Part shown: piece after piece, positions 15,167 through 23,189 of the stretch | Numbering within the stretch: the stretch's first letter is position 1 | How the letters are laid out: each line of letters starts with the position of its first letter | NCBI RefSeq assembly: GCF_002104795.1 | Contig: NZ_NCXO01000004.1 | Location: 1 to 64,000, forward strand | Source: Mycolicibacillus koreensis | GTDB taxonomy: Bacteria; Actinomycetota; Actinomycetes; Mycobacteriales; Mycobacteriaceae | Reading direction: 5' to 3' | DNA length: 64,000 bases | Notes under the pieces: generated by a model | Databases searched by the model: none | What the model was told of the DNA's origin: nothing | What the model saw: the letters and a program-made list of their open reading frames with translations, nothing else | Made by a program: the position numbers and the translations under genes

Positions 15167-16294
15167 CTACGGCGCATCCCCACCGTTCGCGGCGATCTTT
15201 GACAGCAACGCCGCAATCTCACGGTCCCTCCCCTGCGCCGCGTGCTGATATCGCATGGCAGCCTGAGGGGTCGAATGGCCAAGGCGCGCCATTAATTCGG
15301 CGAGACTCGCCCCGGTGGCAGCGGCTAGTACCGCTCCTGAGTGGCGCAGGTCATGCCAGCGCAAATCGTCACGTGACGCTGCTGATCGTGCCTTGTACCA
15401 ATGGCGATAAAGGGTCGATGGCTGCATATGTCCACCATTCGCGGCGGGAAAGATCAGCGAGTCCCTGCGCGTCCCGACGAACCGCCGAAGGTGATCTTCG
15501 ATCTGCGGAACAATGTGCGGTGGTATCGCGACATCGCGAACGCCGGCATCAGACTTCGGGGTGCTGACCTCGTAGGTGCCGCCGTTGGTTCGCACCGCAG
15601 CCCGTCGGATGCGGATTACCTCATCGGATAAGTCGATGTCGGCGCGGCGCAGCTCGACGGTCTCGCCGAACCGCAGCGCGGTCCATGACGCCAGCGTGAC
15701 CATGAGGCGTAGTCGCTCGGGCATGGCTTCAGTGACCACCGCCAGTTCCTCGACGCTGGCGGGCCGGATCTTGTGGACCCGCTTGGCGCGGCCCGCGCCG
15801 GTAATCCTGCATGGGTTGTTGTCGATCAGCTCATCGGTGACCGCACTGCCCATGATGGTGCGGAGTAACGAATAGGCGTGGCTACGTAACGTAGGCCGGT
15901 CGGCCAGGGTGTCGGCATACCAGGCGCGCACGTCCTTGGGGCGGATAGATGCGATCTGACGGTCGCCGAACGCAGGCACCAGATGGTCGTCGAGTAGTTG
16001 ACGGTAGTGCTCCCGCGTTCGGGTCTTGATCGGCCTGCCCGCCACCTGTCGGCCATCGAGCCATCTGGTCGAGTAGTCGGCGAAGGTGATCTGCTCGCGG
16101 TCGTCGTCCTCGGTCCAGGTCTCCCTGTAGATCGCCTTCCGCATCGCGGCCACGAACGCATCGGCGTCGGTCTTGTACTGGAATGTCTTGGGCGCCCGGT
16201 GCCTGACGCCATCCGGCCCGGTATAGCGCACCTGCCATCTTTTCGACGGCAACTGCCGGATGCTGGCGAACTCACGCTTGGCTCGGCGCGCCAC
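15167..16294 (-). CDS. int: phiRv2-type tyrosine recombinase (integrase)
   Basis: 375 aa, the same length I recall for the phiRv2 integrase Rv2659c, and closely similar in pattern. N-terminal arm-binding domain (FASIRQLPSKRWQVRYTGPD), core-binding helices (about 60-160), catalytic domain with Arg in SWTALRFGETVELRR, H-x-L-R-H in RWHDLRHSGAVLAA, LGHSTPQAAM and nucleophile Tyr349 (RYQHAAQGR). It integrates and, with Xis, excises the element. The gene sits at the right edge of the element next to a repeat-containing region that may hold the attachment site. Confidence 0.92.
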   Translation of the reverse strand: MARRAKREFASIRQLPSKRWQVRYTGPDGVRHRAPKTFQYKTDADAFVAAMRKAIYRETWTEDDDREQITFADYSTRWLDGRQVAGRPIKTRTREHYRQLLDDHLVPAFGDRQIASIRPKDVRAWYADTLADRPTLRSHAYSLLRTIMGSAVTDELIDNNPCRITGAGRAKRVHKIRPASVEELAVVTEAMPERLRLMVTLASWTALRFGETVELRRADIDLSDEVIRIRRAAVRTNGGTYEVSTPKSDAGVRDVAIPPHIVPQIEDHLRRFVGTRRDSLIFPAANGGHMQPSTLYRHWYKARSAASRDDLRWHDLRHSGAVLAAATGASLAELMARLGHSTPQAAMRYQHAAQGRDREIAALLSKIAANGGDAP

Positions 16295-16626
16295 GATACT
16301 GACTCCTGCCGGTCATTTCGTGCCCAATGTTGTGCCCAATAGCTTACATCTAGTTCCGCTTGACTCCGCATCAATCCCGCGATACTGTTCACTATGTCGC
16401 CAGCTCAGAGGCTTTCCGCGCTGGTCAGACACCAGACCGACAACCGTCGAGAATGGCAAATTCAATCCCAGTATCGCGCACCACGTTTGACCTAGTTCGC
16501 CCGCAAACGCGCCGCGACAACTGCCGGCAGACCCACTCGTCAGGTCGGCGGGCAGCCGAGCCGGGCCGCCGACCTCACCATCGCTGGCCTAGTCGGCAAC
16601 TGTCGCGGCCACGGGCCGCGTAGGGG
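16295..16626. other. region upstream of integrase: candidate attachment site
   Basis: 332 bases without a supportable gene. It contains an inverted repeat CGCGATACTG (about 16378-16387) / CAGTATCGCG (about 16471-16480), each arm next to an ATCAATCCC/TTCAATCCC box, so the octamer TCAATCCC occurs twice in direct orientation. Such repeats next to an integrase fit core and arm sites of attP/attR. A short GC-rich dyad lies nearer the HNH gene (about 16540-16590). No complete tRNA could be folded here. Confidence 0.4.
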
Positions 16627-17394
16627 TCAGTTCCCAGACACAGCGCAATCGTTGAGGATGTCGGTTGCTTTGTCATGCTCAGCCTGGGTCATCCATACCC
16701 CGTACCGGGCCTTGATCTCAACGACCCGGGAAACATATTCACACCAGAAGCCGCGATTCGGCGGAAGCCACGTCGCTATATCGGCATCGCGTTTCGCCTT
16801 ATTAACCTGATGGCCGACAGCCAGAAGGTTCAGCGGATCATTGGCAAATTGAGTGCGCTTGGCTTCGTCCCAGTTCTGCGCACCCTTCTGCCAGGCGTCC
16901 TTCAGTGGAACGACGTGGTCAACTTGGATGAGGATCGCGGTGCCCTCACCACGGTCCACTGCGATATCTCTGTCGGTGTACGGGTCGTGCAGGACGCCCG
17001 ACATCACCCGACAACCCTTGTTGTCCAGCGTCACGTCGTGAAGATCCCGACGCAGGATGTCGTCGCGTGTGCTGCAGCCATTGTGGCCGAACTCGACATC
17101 GACCCGATCCGTCCATGGTCGACCGAAGTTGCTCCGGCGGTAGCCGGTTTTCGGAGCTCGCCCCTTGACTTCGATACTGTCGAGAATTTCCAGCATCGGA
17201 TCGGGCTCGATGAGAACGCCACTTGTGCGGATGCCCTCCGCTGGGTCGTCGGGTATCCGATAGCCACCGGTTTTGACCTCGTTGCTCGTGTCGCCGTGAT
17301 CGACGATCACGCCCACCACAAGCAAAAACCCGACGGTCACCGCCATCCCGACGGCCAGCCGCTTTAGCCATTTTTTCACTGTGTGGCGATCCAC
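16627..17394 (-). CDS. membrane-anchored HNH-type (DUF1524) nuclease
   Basis: 255 aa. A single transmembrane or signal segment (LAVGMAVTVGFLLVVGVIVD, about 12-31) precedes an exported domain. The C-terminal domain has the DUF1524/HNH motif VDHVVPLKDAWQKGA, then FANDPLNLLAVGHQVNKAKR and a final region with Cys in FWCEYVSRVVEIKARYG: a beta-beta-alpha-metal nuclease with His-Asn-His-type ligands. Secreted nucleases of this class are common in actinobacteria, for nutrition or defence. It lies between the integrase and host genes, so it may belong to either. The start at MDRHTVKK has no strong ribosome site. Confidence 0.75.
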   Translation of the reverse strand: MDRHTVKKWLKRLAVGMAVTVGFLLVVGVIVDHGDTSNEVKTGGYRIPDDPAEGIRTSGVLIEPDPMLEILDSIEVKGRAPKTGYRRSNFGRPWTDRVDVEFGHNGCSTRDDILRRDLHDVTLDNKGCRVMSGVLHDPYTDRDIAVDRGEGTAILIQVDHVVPLKDAWQKGAQNWDEAKRTQFANDPLNLLAVGHQVNKAKRDADIATWLPPNRGFWCEYVSRVVEIKARYGVWMTQAEHDKATDILNDCAVSGN

Positions 17395-17582
17395 CGTGGC
17401 CTCCTGCTGATACGTGCAGAGCCAACACTTGCAGTAGGCACCGACAATGACTCGGACTCCGCCGCTGCAATCGGCAGACCGTTAGCGGCCGCACGCTACG
17501 CCCGATGCCCTCACCGCGGTCAGTTTTGGCTGAAGTGAACTCCGCTCTTGCTCATCCAATTAACGCAATAAACAATAACGGG

Positions 17583-18995
17583 ATGCGTGCGGCACCCCAT
17601 CCTGCCGGCGGACGGACTCGGCTCCGACGACCCTTGGTCGGGCCGGCATCGGTCGCGGGTGCTCGTCGCGGTGCCGCTGCGCTGGGCGCCGTGGCCCTGG
17701 CGGCCGGTCTGCTGGTCGCCGCGCCGCCGTCGTCGGGCCTGCTGACTATCGACCTGTGGGCGGTGCAGCTCACCGATGCCGACGCCGAGGTCAACGCCCC
17801 GACACTGCCGCCTGCGCTGGTGATGGGCGGCAGCGGGGTGCCCAACCCCAGCGCGGGCTGGGTGGACAGCGCCGCCCGGATCTACCTCGATCCGCTGGGG
17901 TTCGGCGGCACCGCGCAACCGCTGTACACCCCCGAGTTGATGGGCCAGCACCCGGACTGGTCGATGGCCGAGGGGGCGCGGCTGCTCACCGAGGCCATCC
18001 ACGCCAACCTCGCGACCGCCAGCGCCGGTGATCCGGTGTACGTGTTCGGCTATTCGCAGAGCTCGGCGCTGTCCACGCTGACGATGAACCAACTCGCCGC
18101 CGACAATGTGGACTCGGATCTGGTGCATTTCGTGCTGGTCGGCAACTCCGCCAACCCCAACGGCGGGATGCTGACCAGCTTCGACCTGCCGCTCATCCGC
18201 GACGTGTCACAGCTGTTCGAGATGACGCTGGGCAACCCGACCCCGGCGCTCTACCCCACCGACGTGTTCACCCTCGAATACGACGGCTATGCGGACTTCC
18301 CGCGCTACCCGCTCAACCCGCTGTCCACGGCGAACGCACTGGTCGGCCTGTTCACCCAGCACCTCAAATACCTGGGATTCGACGCGAACGACCTGTGGTC
18401 GGGGCCCGGGGCCGTCAATCCCGCCACCGTCGTGCAACTCGACACCGTCGGTGATCTCACCGACTACTACATGATCCGTGCCGACAGCCTCCCGCTGCTC
18501 GACCCGCTGCGGCTGCTGCCGGTGGCCGGGAACCCGCTGGCGGACCTGCTGGAGCCGGACCTGCGGATCCTGGTCAACCTCGGCTACGGCAGCATCACCG
18601 ACGGCTGGAACCCCGGGCCGGCCGATGTGGCCAGCACCATCGGACTGTTTCCCACCGCGTTGCACTGCGTGGACGGGTGCTCGTGGGCCGATCTGCCCGA
18701 GGCGCTGCTGCGCGGCGCCTGGCAGGGGGTGAGCGACTTCGTCGACGACCTGATGGATCCGGCGACCTACCAACTGGCCGACCCGATCAGCAGCCCCGCG
18801 CTGACCACCCTGGTGAACGCGGCGATCAACACGGGCATGCTCGAGGGCGCACCGAGTTCGCTGTGGGAGTTGCTGGCCGCCTGGTTCGGCGCGACGTCCT
18901 CGCCGGGGCTCGACCTCGGGGCTCTCGCCGGGCAGCTGGGTCTGAGCTCGGTGGTCGACTGGGTGAGCGCGGTGCTCAACGCTCTCGGCGCGTGA
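17583..18995 (+). CDS. secreted PE-PPE-domain serine hydrolase-like protein
   Basis: About 470 aa from MRAAPHPAGGRT; an ATG at 17505 is also in frame. A hydrophobic segment AAALGAVALAAGLLVAAPP acts as signal or anchor. The PE-PPE domain (PF08237-type) follows: LPPALVMGGSGVPNPSAGW, then YVFGYSQSSALSTL with the GxSxS-type nucleophile elbow, VLVGNSANPNGGM, and LQHLKYLG-like helices. There is no PE or PPE leader, so it is one of the stand-alone PE-PPE-domain proteins, probably an alpha/beta hydrolase acting on envelope lipids. The C-terminal 100 residues are Leu/Gly/Ala rich. It is followed by a small hairpin and the MPT63-like gene. Confidence 0.75.
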   Translation: MRAAPHPAGGRTRLRRPLVGPASVAGARRGAAALGAVALAAGLLVAAPPSSGLLTIDLWAVQLTDADAEVNAPTLPPALVMGGSGVPNPSAGWVDSAARIYLDPLGFGGTAQPLYTPELMGQHPDWSMAEGARLLTEAIHANLATASAGDPVYVFGYSQSSALSTLTMNQLAADNVDSDLVHFVLVGNSANPNGGMLTSFDLPLIRDVSQLFEMTLGNPTPALYPTDVFTLEYDGYADFPRYPLNPLSTANALVGLFTQHLKYLGFDANDLWSGPGAVNPATVVQLDTVGDLTDYYMIRADSLPLLDPLRLLPVAGNPLADLLEPDLRILVNLGYGSITDGWNPGPADVASTIGLFPTALHCVDGCSWADLPEALLRGAWQGVSDFVDDLMDPATYQLADPISSPALTTLVNAAINTGMLEGAPSSLWELLAAWFGATSSPGLDLGALAGQLGLSSVVDWVSAVLNALGA

Positions 18996-19026
18996 CCTCA
19001 GCGCGACGTCGGGCACCGGTTCAGCG

Positions 19027-19043
19027 CCGCACCGCCGGTGCGG
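19027..19043. terminator. short GC hairpin after the PE-PPE-domain gene
   Basis: CCGCACC-GCC-GGTGCGG, a 7-bp stem with a 3-base loop, 32 bases after the stop. There is no T run, so it could be an attenuating hairpin rather than a full terminator. Confidence 0.25.
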
Positions 19044-19084
19044 TGTGCCATCATGCGACGGATAACGGATAAACGGGAGGCATC

Positions 19085-19591
19085 ATGCGTCGCACGCTCG
19101 CGCTGATCGTCGGGCTGCTCATCACGGCGGCTCTCGCCGCGGCGGTCCCCGCGGCCGCGGTCGGTGACGCACCGATCGGCCGACTCGGCGACACCCTGCG
19201 TATCGAGACCGAGAACGGCATCATCGCCGAAGTGACCGTGCACGACGTGGCGCCCACCGCCGTGCCGCCGGGCTGGACCTGGACCGGGCACCCGGGATAC
19301 CGGGAGGCCGGCGGGCCGTGGCGCGCCGGGGTGACCGTGCACATCGTGCAGACCCCGACCCCCTACGCGGCCGCGACCCGACTGACGTTCAACGGGATCG
19401 CCCCCGGCGCCGACGCCTACGTCTCCAAACACACCGACGCCCCCGACCAGTTGGAGACGCTGCTGACCAATGCTCCGGCCGGGGCGACGGTCACCGGCGG
19501 CGTGTACTGGCATGTCTACCGCCAGAACGTCATCGTCGTGGTGGCGCGCGACACCGTCAACGGCGAGCACCTCGCCCAGTGGAACCTGTAA
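19085..19591 (+). CDS. secreted MPT63-like (DUF1942) protein
   Basis: 168 aa with a strong GGGAGG site before the ATG. A Sec signal peptide (MRRTLALIVGLLITAALAAA...AAAVG) is followed by about 140 residues of beta structure: LGDTLRIETENGIIAEVTVH, VAPTAVPPGW, GVTVHIVQTPTPYAAATRLTF, GVYWHVYRQNVIVVVARDT. The layout recalls the immunoglobulin-like MPT63/DUF1942 secreted antigens of mycobacteria, whose function is unknown. The family assignment is from memory of the pattern and moderately sure; secretion is well supported. Confidence 0.65.
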   Translation: MRRTLALIVGLLITAALAAAVPAAAVGDAPIGRLGDTLRIETENGIIAEVTVHDVAPTAVPPGWTWTGHPGYREAGGPWRAGVTVHIVQTPTPYAAATRLTFNGIAPGADAYVSKHTDAPDQLETLLTNAPAGATVTGGVYWHVYRQNVIVVVARDTVNGEHLAQWNL

Positions 19592-19628
19592 CCGACGACG
19601 CTGAGCTTTAGGCGGTAGCCGGGGCCCT

Positions 19629-20678
19629 TCAGGCAGTAGCGGAACTCAACGCCATCAGCCGGGACGTGGCCCGCAGGTACTTCTTGCGGTATCCGCCGGC
19701 GAGCATCTCCTCGCTGAAGATGGTGTCAACCTTCGAGCCGGAGGAGGCCACCGGCACCCCGGCGTCATAAAGCCGGTCGATCAACGCGACGAGCCGCAGC
19801 GCCACGTTCTGGTCATCGAGGCCATGGACGCCGGTGAGGCAGACGGTGCTCACCCCGTCGATCAGGCTCACGTACCGCGACGGGTGCATGGTCGCCAGGT
19901 GGTCGCAGAGAGCGTCGAAATCATCGAGGGTCGCGCCGTGGACGTCAGCGGCTCGGGCGGTCACCGCCTCGGTGCTCAGCGGTTCCGGCGCCGCCGGCAA
20001 TCCCCGCTGCCGGTAGTCGGGGCCCTCGATCCGCACGGTGGTGAAAATCTGTGCCAGCGTGTTGATCTCGCGAAGAAAATCTTGCGCCGCGAAGCGGCCC
20101 TCCCCGAGCTGCTCAGGCAACGTATTGGAGGTTGCGGCCACCGACACGCCGCGCTCGACCAGTTGGGACAGCATCCGGGAGATCAGCGTGGTGTTGCCCG
20201 GGTCGTCGAGTTCGAACTCGTCGATGCAGACCACGGTGTAGTCGGCCAGCAGGTCGATACATTCGACGAACCCGAACACCCCGGCCAACTGGGTCAGCTC
20301 CCCGAACGTCGCGTAGGCGGCCGCGCTGCCGTCGGCGGCGGCCAACGCGAAGTAGGTCGACGCCAGCAGGTGTGTTTTGCCGACCCCGAAGCCCCCGTCG
20401 AGGTAGAGCCCCACGCCGGGCAGCACCTCCCGTTTGCCGAACAGCCGGCGCCGGCCGGCACGGCGCTGCGCTGCCTCCTCGCAGAAGTGGGCGCACGCGA
20501 TCACCGCCTCGGCCTGGCTGGGCTCGGCCGGGTCGGGAACGTAGCTGGAGAAGCTGACGTCGGTGAACGTCGGCGGCGGCACCAACTGACCGATCAGCCG
20601 CTCCGGGGAGACGGTGGGATGGCGGTCAACCAGGTGGGCGACGTCGGGGCCGGCGTCGGCGGGCGCGGGGTCGTGCAT
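19629..20678 (-). CDS. zapE: AFG1/ZapE-type ATPase
   Basis: 349 aa from MHDPAPADAGPDVAHLVDRH. Walker A GGFGVGKTHLLAS (about 107-119), Walker B VVCIDEFELDDPGN, and sensor motif VAATSNTLPEQLGEGRF, then LREINTLAQIFTTVRIEGPDYR, which is diagnostic of the AFG1/ZapE family. Orthologue of Rv2670c by position and pattern. In E. coli ZapE acts at the division ring; in mitochondria AFG1 aids protein turnover; the mycobacterial role is not settled. It is divergent from the ribD-like gene with 25 bases between starts, so the two promoters overlap. Confidence 0.85.
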   Translation of the reverse strand: MHDPAPADAGPDVAHLVDRHPTVSPERLIGQLVPPPTFTDVSFSSYVPDPAEPSQAEAVIACAHFCEEAAQRRAGRRRLFGKREVLPGVGLYLDGGFGVGKTHLLASTYFALAAADGSAAAYATFGELTQLAGVFGFVECIDLLADYTVVCIDEFELDDPGNTTLISRMLSQLVERGVSVAATSNTLPEQLGEGRFAAQDFLREINTLAQIFTTVRIEGPDYRQRGLPAAPEPLSTEAVTARAADVHGATLDDFDALCDHLATMHPSRYVSLIDGVSTVCLTGVHGLDDQNVALRLVALIDRLYDAGVPVASSGSKVDTIFSEEMLAGGYRKKYLRATSRLMALSSATA

Positions 20679-20703
20679 GCAGGCACTGTAGCGACGTGCT
20701 GCA

Positions 20704-21513
20704 ATGAGAGTCATGGCCGAGAGCGGCGCTGGGACGCAATTCACACTTGCCGGCGACGGCGAGCCGGTTCACGACGACCGGTTGGCCCAGCTGTACGCCT
20801 ACCCCGAGGCGATCGAACGCTCGTGGGTGCGATCGAACTTCGTCGCCAGTCTCGACGGCGCCGCCACCGCCGACGGACGCTCCGGCGGACTGGGCGGCCC
20901 CGGTGACCGCTACCTGTTCGCGAAGCTGCGCGAGTTGGCCGACGTGGTCATCGTGGGCGCGGGCACAGCACGGGCAGAGAACTACGGTGGCGTGCATCTG
21001 GATGCCACGACCCGCCAGGACCGTAGCCAGCGCGGGCAGCTCGAGGTGCCGCCGGTGGCGTTGGTGACCCGCTCGGGACGACTGGACACCACGATGCGGG
21101 TGTTCGGCGACTCCGAGGTGACTCCGCTGGTGCTGACCTGCACCACCTCGGTGCCCGCCACCGCCGATCGGCTGGGCGACAGCGCCGAGGTCCTCGACTG
21201 CTCGGGCCACGACCCCGACGCGGTCGATCTCGACACCGCATTGGGGCTGTTGGCCGAGCGCGACCTGCGACGGGTGCTCACCGAGGGCGGCCCCACCCTG
21301 CACGGCACGCTGCTGCAGCGCGGCCTGCTCGACGAGCTCTGTCTGACGGTGGCGCCGATGATGGTCGGCGGCCAGGCCCGACGTATCACCACCGGCCCGC
21401 TCGGCGGGCGGGTGGCGATGCGCTGTGCGCATCTGCTCACCGACCCGGCGGGCTACCTCTACACCCGCTATCTGCGCCACGACGACCAGAACAGTGACGG
21501 CCCGGACGGCTAG
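20704..21513 (+). CDS. ribD2: RibD C-terminal-type pyrimidine reductase
   Basis: About 269 aa (an ATG at 20713, MAESGAGTQ, is an equally good start). It is a stand-alone reductase domain of the dihydrofolate-reductase-like fold: RSNFVASLDGAATADGRSGG, then LADVVIVGAGTARAENYGGV (NADPH-binding), RRVLTEGGPTLHGTLLQRGL and LDELCLTVAPMMVGGQARR. It lacks the N-terminal zinc deaminase of bifunctional RibD. Orthologue of Rv2671, reported in M. tuberculosis to replace DHFR activity when overexpressed. Symbol given for position, with modest certainty. Confidence 0.82.
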   Translation: MRVMAESGAGTQFTLAGDGEPVHDDRLAQLYAYPEAIERSWVRSNFVASLDGAATADGRSGGLGGPGDRYLFAKLRELADVVIVGAGTARAENYGGVHLDATTRQDRSQRGQLEVPPVALVTRSGRLDTTMRVFGDSEVTPLVLTCTTSVPATADRLGDSAEVLDCSGHDPDAVDLDTALGLLAERDLRRVLTEGGPTLHGTLLQRGLLDELCLTVAPMMVGGQARRITTGPLGGRVAMRCAHLLTDPAGYLYTRYLRHDDQNSDGPDG

Positions 21514-21564
21514 GCCCGGCCTGCCGCCCCGGCGCCACCCACGCCACTCGCTAGTGTGGTCGGC

Positions 21565-23154
21565 ATGATTCGGCGCTCCCGACACTCGGCACCGGCAGCC
21601 CGCGGAGCAGGCACCGGCGTGAGCCTCCTGATCGCCGCCACCGTGGTCGCCGGATGCGCACCGGTGACCCCCGGTGCCGATCCCCGATTCGCCGACTCCG
21701 ACGTGCACCCACAGGGCGAGGTCACCACCAGCGAGACCCCACCGCCGCCTCCGGAACTGGCGGCCCCGAGCCAAGATCTAATGTGGCGGGACTGCACCAC
21801 CCGGGTTTTCGACGACGCCGCCATCCCCCCCGCCGCGGGAATCACCTTGGAGTGCGCCACCTTCGACGCCGACCTGGACCCCCTCAACGGCTCCTCGGCC
21901 AAAATCACCGTCGGCGCGGTGCGAGCACGCTCGGACAAGACTCCCGAAGACGCCGCCCCTCTGGTGCTGACGACCGGCACCGACATACCGTCGTCGCACC
22001 AGTTGGCGGTATGGACCGCGCGCACCGGCGCCGACCTGGTCGACAACCGCCCGGTGGTGGCCGTGGATCGCCGTGGAATCGGCCTGTCCAGCGCGGCGGT
22101 GTGCCGCGACTCCTTCGACCGTCGCGCGATGGCCGATCAAGCCCAGTTCGAGCCGGGCGATGACCAGGTGGCGAATCTGAACAAGATCGCGATCACCGCG
22201 GCCAACAACTGCACCGACGCGGTGCCCCAAGGCGGTATCGCCTACGACAATGCCCACGCCGCGGAGGACCTCGAGGTTCTGCGCAGCCGTTGGGACGTGC
22301 CCGGTCTTGCGCTGCTGGGTATCGGCAACGGCGCCCAGGTCGCCCTGGCCTACGCGGCCTCACATCCCAACAAGGTGGCACGGCTGGTCCTGGACTCCCC
22401 GATCACGTTGGGGGTCAATGCCGAGGCCGCCGCCGAGCAGCGTGTCGTGGGCGCCCAGGCCGCGCTGGACGCCTTCGCCGCGCAGTGCGTCGCGATGAAC
22501 TGTGCGCTGGGCCCCAATCCCAAGGGCGCGGTCGACGCCCTGCTGGCCGATGCGCGGGCCGGACGCGGGCCCGGCGGCGCCGCGGTCTCCGCCGTCGCCC
22601 ACGCCATCATCACCGCGCTGGGCTATCCCAGCGCCGATCCCGCGGCCAGCACCCTGGCACTGGCCGACATCCTGGCCGCTGCCCGCGACGGTGACGCCGG
22701 TGGGCTCAAAGCGTTGATCGAGCGATCCGAGTCGCTGCGCGGCACCGACGGCCAGTACATCAGCGTGTGCAGCGATTCACTCAACCGTCCCACCCCCAAT
22801 CGGGTCCGCGAGTTGGTGGTCGCCTGGGGCAAGCAGTATCCGCAGTTCGGGGCGGTGGCCGCGCTGGACATGGTGCCGTGCCTGGCGTGGCCGTCGAGTT
22901 CGCCGGTGGAACCGCCCGCCGACCTCGACCCCGATGTGCTGCTGCTGGGCGTGCAGAAGAGCGACCCCATCGTCGGCGCCGGTATGGCGGCCACCGCAGC
23001 GACGGTGCTCAACGGCGGGGCGGCGAGCAAGCGCGTGATGTGGCAGGGCGTCGGGCACGGCGCCTCGGTGTACTCCCCCTGCGCGGTGCCCCCGGTGATC
23101 GCGTACCTGACCGACGGCACCCTGCCCGACAGCGACACGTTCTGCCCCGCATGA
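21565..23154 (+). CDS. exported alpha/beta-hydrolase lipoprotein (Rv2672-like)
   Basis: 529 aa from MIRRSRHSAPAARGAG. The signal peptide ends in the lipobox TVVAGC, so Cys is lipidated. Alpha/beta-hydrolase core: LVLTTGTDIPSSHQLAVW, VVAVDRRGIGLSSAAVC, nucleophile-elbow position LALLGIGNGAQVALAYAASH, VARLVLDSPITLG, and a TAP-like C-terminal domain with the final HGASVYSPCAVPPVI (His of the triad). The elbow reads G-x-G-N-G with Asn where Ser is expected. Orthologue of Rv2672, annotated as a secreted protease/mycolyl-type hydrolase. Six or more Cys suggest disulfides outside the membrane. Confidence 0.8.
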   Translation: MIRRSRHSAPAARGAGTGVSLLIAATVVAGCAPVTPGADPRFADSDVHPQGEVTTSETPPPPPELAAPSQDLMWRDCTTRVFDDAAIPPAAGITLECATFDADLDPLNGSSAKITVGAVRARSDKTPEDAAPLVLTTGTDIPSSHQLAVWTARTGADLVDNRPVVAVDRRGIGLSSAAVCRDSFDRRAMADQAQFEPGDDQVANLNKIAITAANNCTDAVPQGGIAYDNAHAAEDLEVLRSRWDVPGLALLGIGNGAQVALAYAASHPNKVARLVLDSPITLGVNAEAAAEQRVVGAQAALDAFAAQCVAMNCALGPNPKGAVDALLADARAGRGPGGAAVSAVAHAIITALGYPSADPAASTLALADILAAARDGDAGGLKALIERSESLRGTDGQYISVCSDSLNRPTPNRVRELVVAWGKQYPQFGAVAALDMVPCLAWPSSSPVEPPADLDPDVLLLGVQKSDPIVGAGMAATAATVLNGGAASKRVMWQGVGHGASVYSPCAVPPVIAYLTDGTLPDSDTFCPA

Positions 23155-23189
23155 GCGCTCACCGCACGGCTTCGGTATAAGGTTCGCTC

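Noticed and set aside
16440-16484. tRNA-like 3' end (TTCAATCCC...GCGCACCA).
   Set aside because: No matching T-stem, anticodon arm or 5' acceptor strand could be folded; kept only as an attachment-site candidate.
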